A stretch of 64,000 nucleotides of DNA from positions 19,716,367 to 19,780,366 of the forward strand of contig JABACO010000001.1 of the NCBI GenBank assembly GCA_013339895.1. Direction: 5' to 3'. A program made the translations under genes and the position numbers. Below, one piece after another: positions 57,254 through 64,000 of the stretch (its first letter is position 1; each line of letters opens with the position of its first letter). The DNA is from Ephydatia muelleri (Eukaryota; Porifera; Demospongiae; Spongillida; Spongillidae). The notes under the pieces were generated by a model, which was not told the origin of the DNA, searched no databases, and worked only from the letters and a program-made list of their open reading frames with translations.

Positions 57254-58189
57254 TCAAATTGGTCCAAATATTAGACGAGAAGGATGATTTTCATTTGTAC
57301 CTCTCCAGAATTCGATGTAGTTACGAAAGAATTCCATTCGATCGATAGTCCCATCTTTATCCTCATCCAATTAAAGCATCAAAAGATTTGGCAGCATGAT
57401 CCCGGTCTATATCGAAATGTGAGTTGAATTTCATCCATTCTTCAACTGAAATTTCTTCATCGCCATTTAAATCCATCATTGTAAACCAGAGATTGGCGAA
57501 CTGTTCCACGTGATCTCCTAAATGTAATTACAAGAGTAATTATTCGTCCCCAGATTTAAAAAAAAAAACAGTATAGCTGAATTGGGTGTTTGGGATTTGA
57601 AACAGAAGATAAACGTGATCCAAGTTGAGTGCTTGCTTGGCTTCCAATCCCCAACACCCATAATGCTCAACTGCAAGGAGGATAACTCCACCAATAGTAT
57701 CAAATCAGATTCCTTTGTTAATTAGTTTGTTGGGGCCTTTTTTTACTATTGTCATTTATAATACGTGTAGTTCCCGTCTGTGGCGCAGCGGTAAAGAAAA
57801 AGAGCATTATCGAATTAGCATACAATGCTACTCTACGTTAACCATGCCGGTAATGTCTGCGAGGAGAATAGCGTGATCGTTCTTGGACATAGTGCGGATA
57901 CATCATTACACGTACCTTGTGTAACAACCGCAACGCAACACGATGGGAAATGTTCCTGCAGAGTCTTCGATCCATCAGGAATCCAAAGTGGCTTCAACTT
58001 CTGAAACAGCTTCGTGAAGCGTTGGTGCTGACGCTCGGTCAACTGCTTCTGATTCATAGCGTACTGTATGTACTTGTCCCAATCTTCTGAAGAAAACACA
58101 CCATCTTTGTCGACGTCCGCAAAAGTGAAGATTCTCTGCATTTTGCGGACCCAGAAAGCACTTTTTGTGAAGTCTGCCGCAGAGGTCAT
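57254..58189 (-). CDS. EF-hand protein of the sarcoplasmic calcium-binding / luciferin-binding type, one frameshift
   Basis: Exon 1 (58189-57916) starts at MTSAADFTKS and ends at ACACAAG^GTACGT; exon 2 (57517-57254) follows ATTTAG in phase. Loop 1 is DVDKDGVFSSED (residues 25-36), loop 3 DLNGDEEISVEE, loop 4 DEDKDGTIDRME; the second hand is degenerate. The end FGPI* resembles the GP-type C-terminus of the family. Length with one base removed is 178 aa, usual for it. At about 57370 an extra A (TTTAATTGG) breaks the frame between SFDAL and LDEDKDG; this is a real 1-bp mutation or a sequence error. Such proteins buffer cytosolic calcium; in cnidarians some bind coelenterazine. An in-frame upstream ATG (58225) is less likely, since a CAAG precedes TGTCATAAAATG. 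Neighbouring genes share the strand. Confidence 0.7.
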
Positions 58190-58199
58190 TTTATGACAC

Positions 58200-59117
58200 T
58201 TGAATACCAATAACAAAGGTGGCAATCGGGATACGCACCGACGTTATATCCACTCATGATCATGGGGCGGGTCGCGATAGGCCGGAAGTGTACATGCAGA
58301 AGTCGTAAATATTTTGAATCGCTTTAGGTTTTGTTTAAGGCACAGTGGAGTGCTGCATACAATCACTTGAATGGATTCAGTTAAGAGGCGCCACATTGAC
58401 AAGTGTAGTAAGCCGTGCAGCTGCTTGTTTAGCGTGTGCATCAGTGGGATCAGTAATCTATGGTGCATCAAATCTGCATACCCGTGTGCATTTTATCGCG
58501 ATTTCTGGCTTAATCGTGGGAGTGTAGTGTCCAAATAAATAGCCATGGCAACCATTCTACGCCATGCATGACGAAACGACCAAATTATTTGGACAATCGA
58601 AAGATTCGTTTTTATCCCTTCAACTGAACTTGAGAAACTAATGATGGCTCTTTTCTGGTCTTGGCGTTTCAGTAATTGAAGTTGCAGAGATTATTTAGCA
58701 TCATATCAAAATACCCAACAGAATAGACATCAACCGATTTGTCGCATAGGAACACCATCCCTCCTACCACAAATAACCTTCTCCCCCTCCTCGTCCGCTG
58801 TCTGTTTGTCAGCACTTGGGGTCATATTTGTATGTACTTGTCCATATTAACAGAAAAATGCTACCATGACAGTATGAATAGAGCGTTTCCTTTAAAGTGA
58901 GAACAAAGAACACAACACAAATAGCAGAGACGAGGAGCCACCTCCGCCCCCCCCCATAGCCTCTGTGCGTATCTGCATTGTGGACTGTACTCAATGCAAT
59001 TGCACATGCAGCTATTATGGACTATTGCAATAAAATATGTTTAGATCCTGCATACATGCAATTAAATAAATGAGAACGGTTAATAATAACTAAACTTAAT
59101 TTTTGTACATGAAATGA
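58200..59117. other. intergenic, nothing recognised
   Basis: Spacer between the EF-hand gene and the 3' end of the Calx-beta gene, both on the minus strand. The EF-hand promoter should lie in its left part, but I see no clear TATA box. Confidence 0.4.
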
Positions 59118-62100
59118 CTATATCAATTCCTCCACAGCTATGTCATCCATTGTAATGGCTCTGGACTGCTGTGATGGCGACTTCAGCATAAGAGACGCTG
59201 CAAAATGATGAAAATGTAGCAAACAAATATCACGTGATGTGCATTAACTGTTATATGAGTACTTGGAAATGAAAAGATTGTAATTGGTTATTACTCTTGT
59301 GAATTAAATTACATATTAATTCTACCAGATAGAAAAATGATAATGGTAAAATAAATAGTTCATTTTCAAAACTAGGTAAAACAGAGCACTAGCCAGTTTT
59401 CAATCTCCATTATAGATTAATACAATTATTTAACCCGTTTTGATAATACATTCAAAGCTACTGACTTTCACCCCGATTCCATCAAATTTCACCAGACTCC
59501 CACCTCACCACATTTTCAATCAAGCTAGCATGTCATCATTCTGAGCTGACTATTGGCATACATGCTACATTTGTAGAAGTATAGTTTTTGCGTACCAAAA
59601 TAGCTTTACAATGAAAAGTTGCTGGGGCTATGCCCCAGCTGCCACTGTGTGAGTTAACAGCTCTCCACGATCCCCCTTGCTGTCATGGGAAGGATAACGC
59701 AACTTCCCTCACTGGTATGAATACACTTATTAGACCTCCCACCTCCCAAAATCCTGGATCCACCACTGAAAACTCCAATTTGAAAGTTTACCGTTTATGT
59801 ATTAATGTCAAGTTTTGATGTTGGGTAGGGGCAGAATGTGGTACTTTATTTGAATTTATGACAATTTTTTCATTAGGGGGCTTGAAATTATCTTGGGGAG
59901 GAGGGGGGGGGGGGGGGAAGGAGAATGACAATGTCACAATGATGTTATCATTTCCAGAAATAGTATTTAGTTTTGAGGGGGGGGGGGGAGGGGGAGGGGA
60001 GTCGCCAAATAAACAATAATGCTACACAAATGCGCAAGTAGGCTATGGCAATGTCATATGCTGCCACATGTAAACAGGCATGTGTTCCAACTTACCCACT
60101 GAGATTGGTGCTGGTTTATTCCCTTTCTTCTTTTTGTACAATATTGTCATGGCAGCAAGCAACAAAAGGGTAACCCCTATCAGGATCAAAAGTAGTGAGG
60201 TGCCACCTACTACTGCAGGCAATGGTATCACTGAGGCACCTGTATTGAATTGAGAAAGGGGATCAGTTTATAATCTTGTATGGTTCATCTCCCATATAAT
60301 GAATTGCTCATACTGCTGATTTGAAAGCATATAATTTGTACAATTAAGTAAGCGCTATTTAATAATCATGTACTCAATCAACAAATGTTTTTAAAATCAG
60401 TTATATATGTTTTTTTTCTTCCTGTTACATTTACATGTAAGTGCAATTTTCTGTTCGTGGTACTGTGTTAATTCCAATTTCCATACACCAAAATAAATAT
60501 CATGTTAAAAATGTTGATTATGTCTGTGTATGCAGTTCATGCATCACCAACTATGATCAATAAATTTAAAAACCTCATACATGCACATATCGAATCGAAA
60601 ATGTTATGCGTTGAACTATTTTGTTTTATGCATTTGTAATATGAATCCATGCATGCTTATTTTATTAGCATCATATAACACATTTGGTGGGTTATTCCTT
60701 ATTTGAAAGCTCTTGGCTCTAAAATGAAGCACAAGTATAGCACAGCACAGTGGTTTACCTACAAACATATATAAAAGTCACATTTAAATGTCAGGAGCTA
60801 TTTGCTAAAAGTGGTGTGGTGATCTTCAAGCAGACATATACACATATCTAATAAACAAGTGTGGCTGCTGATATAATTTCAGCCTGTATAATTGCTGAGG
60901 GTCTAGGGAGTAATTAAACCTATGTTGATAGCTATTCTTACTGTGAACACTGATTTTGATAAATGCTTGAGTGTTGGCTATGCGAATGACATCACTGTCC
61001 TCAGGAATTGGTTGCAAGATAACACTGGCAAACTCATTTCCATGTACTGACGAGATGTTTAGTATTTCTTGATGAACTGCCCCACTGGATTCTCCATATG
61101 TGAATGTTATAGTATTCATAAATAAAGCGTTTTCACCAAGTGTTGCTGGGTGTACAGAGAATGAATGGTAAGATATACTGATGGAGGCAAGTAGTTGTTT
61201 AAAAAATCCAGCACAAAATGCATCACAACATACCAATGCTGGTGGTGGCTTTAGAAGCCAAGCTAATCATTAATGACACATTTCTCTGGAGATTCCCAGA
61301 AACCATTTCAACATCTATCTGCAATGGTACTGACACGTGGTCTTGATCCACTTCATACAGAAGCTGTGCTAATCCAATCTCTACATCTGTTCAACACAAG
61401 AAGTATTAAAATTAAAAATGGATTATTATCCACAATGACACCAATGATCAATTAAATGTTCTCATTTTTGGACCACAAATAGTCTTCATTCACATTGATG
61501 TGGATTTCTACGACCTTGTATTCCTTTACTAACATCTAGAGTGACGGTGGACTCATAGGTCACTCAGTTAATTACTATTCGGTTTATTAAATCCTTTACA
61601 TACTTTTTTGTGTGCAAGATTCAACCTTTGTGATGGAAAATGAACTATTATGAAAATTGGTTCCAAATACCGCTTATAGCAGCTAGTCAGCTATGTGGTT
61701 TATGTATATTTGAATGGAGTTCTCAAATAGCTAAGCAGTGCACCATATTGGCATTAAGATGTTGTGTCTTTACATTCTAATCACTGTACATGTACATGCA
61801 AACTTACAATCAGTTGGGTCTTCCATGATGACAACTGTTATCTCATTTGTTGCTCCTGGGATGGCAGGGTGTGCAGCAACCATAGATAGGGAGAAGCTTT
61901 CGTTGTACTCCAAGATACTGTCGTCTAAAACATGTATGGTGATACTTTTGCACTGCATTGTGCTATAACTTTGTTTCTGCCCATGGGTCAATGTAAAATC
62001 AGTCGATTCCAAAGTGTAGTCAGCACCATATATGGCTGGATACGGAAATGCCATAATAAAAATTGATGTTGAATTGCCACCTTGTGAAGAAGCTTCAATC

Positions 62101-64000
62101 GCCATTCAAGATAGTAATTAGCATTTAATAAGTTAATCTGACATGGTTTCCATGGTAGACAGAAAATAATATCTCTCACCTCCCACCATTCCCCATATCA
62201 TCATGTGCATTCAATACCATTACATCATTATTTAGCCCCCAATCCAACCCCTTTCGAATTAAAATATTCAGATTCCAGATGACTTCTTAATTTCTCACCT
62301 GTTCCATTTGAAGCAACTATGGTGATGGATACATCACGTTCTAGATTTCCTTTTTGAATTACAAAGCATACTTCAAGATTTTCAGAACTTGAAGCTTCTC
62401 TGATGTAGTAGTTACTTGACTGCAACAATAATGTCACCACTGAAACAAATGGCAGTGTTTCATACTCTATCACTGTATATATTCACCTACCATCTGCTGG
62501 ATCTTCAATAATTGTAAGGTTTAGTTCTGCTTCACCAGACACTGTGCAATAACTAGATGCCACATTCAATTTTAGTAGGAACTGCTCTGTATTTTCAACA
62601 ATGTCATCATTTATAATGTTCAAAACAAAGCACTGTGTGGTATTTATAGCAGCTGAACTTCCTGGTTGAAATATTATGCTTCCTGCTATGCTGTAATCTG
62701 TCAGAGATTGTGCTAGTGTGCAAAAATGTCACAAATATATGTTAAAATGCAACTTTTATCATTATTGAACATTACATTGACTTTCTAAGATCAATTCAAC
62801 TGGCTTTGCCAAGTTTCCTTCTTTTAAGAGTACGCACACTGAAAGTGTATTGTTTGATCCCTCAATTACCACATATGTATTTTCAATCAAACTGAATTCA
62901 GCCCCTGTAGACAGCCAAAGTAGAAAATATCATAATTCAATTATCATAATGAGATAATAAGGTAATGCACATACTATCATTTGGATCCTCATTAATAGTG
63001 ATATTTGAACCATTTCTGAATGGTAGATATCCTGTTCTATTAGCGGGAGTGAATTCCAATACTAAATATTCTGTGTCCTCAAGTATGGTGTCATTTATAA
63101 TGAACATTGAGATACAGCTTTTGCTCTGATTGTACTGTGATTGTCCAGGTATGAATGTTAGAAACCATGATGACAAAGTAACGTCACTTCCAGTGACCGC
63201 TGAAAGAATATTGAAAGAAAGTAATACTGAATTGTTACATTGAATGCACCTACATGTATCAATCTGGACACAATAATCAATTCACGAAAACATTGATTGC
63301 ATTGTGCATACCGGTTCCACTAAAGTTGATGTTGATGAAAGGAGCTATGACTAATGTTTGCAGTGTTCCATGTAAAATATCAGCACAAACAAAGATTTGA
63401 GAATCCTCTCCTTCTGTGATTACATAAGAACTTCTTGACCATCCAATAGTTATTACTAAAGATGGAAAAATTGTCTTAATTAAGGAAACAAAAATAGGTT
63501 ATATCTATTTTTAATTTACTCTCAATATAAAAAAACCACAGCATGCCAAATACGTAACAAGATTAAAAGCTTAGAAATACTATCATATTATGGTTTCAGA
63601 TATATGAATGATTTATAAAGCCTACCATCTGTTGGATCATCAATAATCGTAAGTTCAGTATCAGCATTTGATGAAGGGTCACCAACAATTCTGCAACCAC
63701 TGCTATTCACAGACAAATTCAGAATAAATACTTTTGTGCCTTCAACAATGTCATCATCGATAATGTTGACAATGAAGCACTCAGTGCTCTTATTACTGTC
63801 TGAGCTCCCAGGTCGAAAAACTATGGGTCCATCAACTTTGTAATCCATAACAGAAGGTCCTACTAAACGTACATGTTGATTGTAATTAATGTTTCAAAAT
63901 AATATAATTCACCTTCACTTTCCATGCTCAATGTAACTGCCTTCTCGAGACTTCCAACAGATAACAGAATGCACATCAACACTGTACTGTTTACTCCTTC
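59118..64000 (-). CDS. multi-Calx-beta single-pass membrane protein, 3' part
   Basis: Twelve exons read 5' to 3': 64000(partial)-63913, 63862-63626, 63455-63312, 63199-62975, 62904-62776, 62712-62491, 62439-62299, 62092-61808, 61386-61234, 61145-60942, 60239-60096, 59197-59118. Every junction is GT-AG and phase 1. Exons alternate: a 130-150-nt exon with the first half of a Calx-beta domain (strand with EG...V.V.L..G.L...V.L) and a 220-285-nt exon with the second half (F..G.......I.DD...E....F.L.L ... ITIxEDPxD). Four complete pairs are seen, then a shorter pair lacking the DPTD signature. The transmembrane helix is in exon 11 (GGTSLLLILIGVTLLLLAAM) followed by KKKK; exon 12 gives a 25-residue tail ending EELI. 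Calx-beta domains bind calcium in adhesion or receptor-like proteins. The N-terminus is beyond the window; the partner is unknown. Confidence 0.88.
59620..59775. repeat. GGGGCGGATCC-type repeat (copy 5) in last intron
   Basis: GCTGGGGCTATGCCCCAGCT is followed by a degraded body ending AAAATCCTGGATCCACCACTG, the inverse of the start at 4321. It lies in the intron before the last Calx-beta exon. Confidence 0.7.
59896..60003. repeat. two poly-G / GGGA tracts in intron
   Basis: GGAGGAGGGGG... at 59898-59918 and GAGGGGGGGGGGGGAGGGGG at 59976-59999 are candidate G-quadruplexes on the non-coding strand of the last intron. Confidence 0.85.

Noticed and set aside
57776..57850. tRNA or tRNA-derived SINE: TGGCGCAGCGG fits an RNA polymerase III A box
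   Set aside because: No B box (GGTTCGANTCC) and no cloverleaf can be drawn downstream.
58244..58471. Possible upstream exon of the EF-hand gene (75-aa minus-strand frame)
   Set aside because: Composition shows no family similarity, and the downstream ATG gives a complete family-length protein.

Overview
The window is eukaryotic and looks like a marine invertebrate, most likely a demosponge. This is inferred from split genes with short GT-AG introns, a membrane protein built of Calx-beta exon pairs, many ATGCATGC/TACATGTA motifs, long CA/GT microsatellites and a dense load of DNA transposons. No species marker gene is present, so the assignment is an inference. Only four host-type loci are recognised, all on the minus strand; the rest is repeats and mobile elements.

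Left part (1-22 kb). A thiaminase-I-like gene with a signal-peptide exon and a C-terminal KDEL (529-6817) is broken by a 4.6-kb terminal-inverted-repeat element (1485-6055) and by two frameshifts. Beyond it lie microsatellites, fold-back elements and two copies of a transposon-type protein gene (about 9.7-10.7 kb and 11.8-14.9 kb). The second copy is interrupted by a 2.6-kb CACTG-ended element, and the first copy supplies its empty site. A short segment near 14.9 kb is flipped relative to its paralogues.

Middle (22-54 kb). An apparently intact secreted avidin/streptavidin-family gene (22210-22789) stands at one end of a large direct segmental duplication: copy A about 22.55-31.65 kb, copy B about 35.32-54.39 kb. 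Copy B keeps only the signal-peptide exon of the avidin gene. It has been inflated by a complete Ty3/gypsy retrotransposon with seemingly identical 110-bp LTRs (35601-40552), a 3.5-kb element with a 9-bp target duplication (43967-47451) and a 775-bp TA-flanked element with 86-bp inverted repeats (50913-51687). Copy A carries a 1.9-kb element with a RAG1-N-terminal-type RING gene (29721-31614), absent from copy B, which shows the empty site. Both copies contain a long/short alternating tandem repeat. A degraded THAP-domain transposase lies between the copies (32.3-34.1 kb).

Right part (54-64 kb). A second, more decayed RAG1-type RING relic (55.4-56.3 kb) is followed by an EF-hand gene with one frameshift (57254-58189) and the 3' twelve exons of a Calx-beta transmembrane receptor-like gene running off the right edge.

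The most notable points are: two secretory-pathway proteins aimed at B vitamins (biotin binding, thiamine breakdown) about 16 kb apart on one strand; the RAG1-RING element with its empty site; two precise small inversions between paralogues; and a very young gypsy element placed beside the TATA-like box of a truncated avidin copy.
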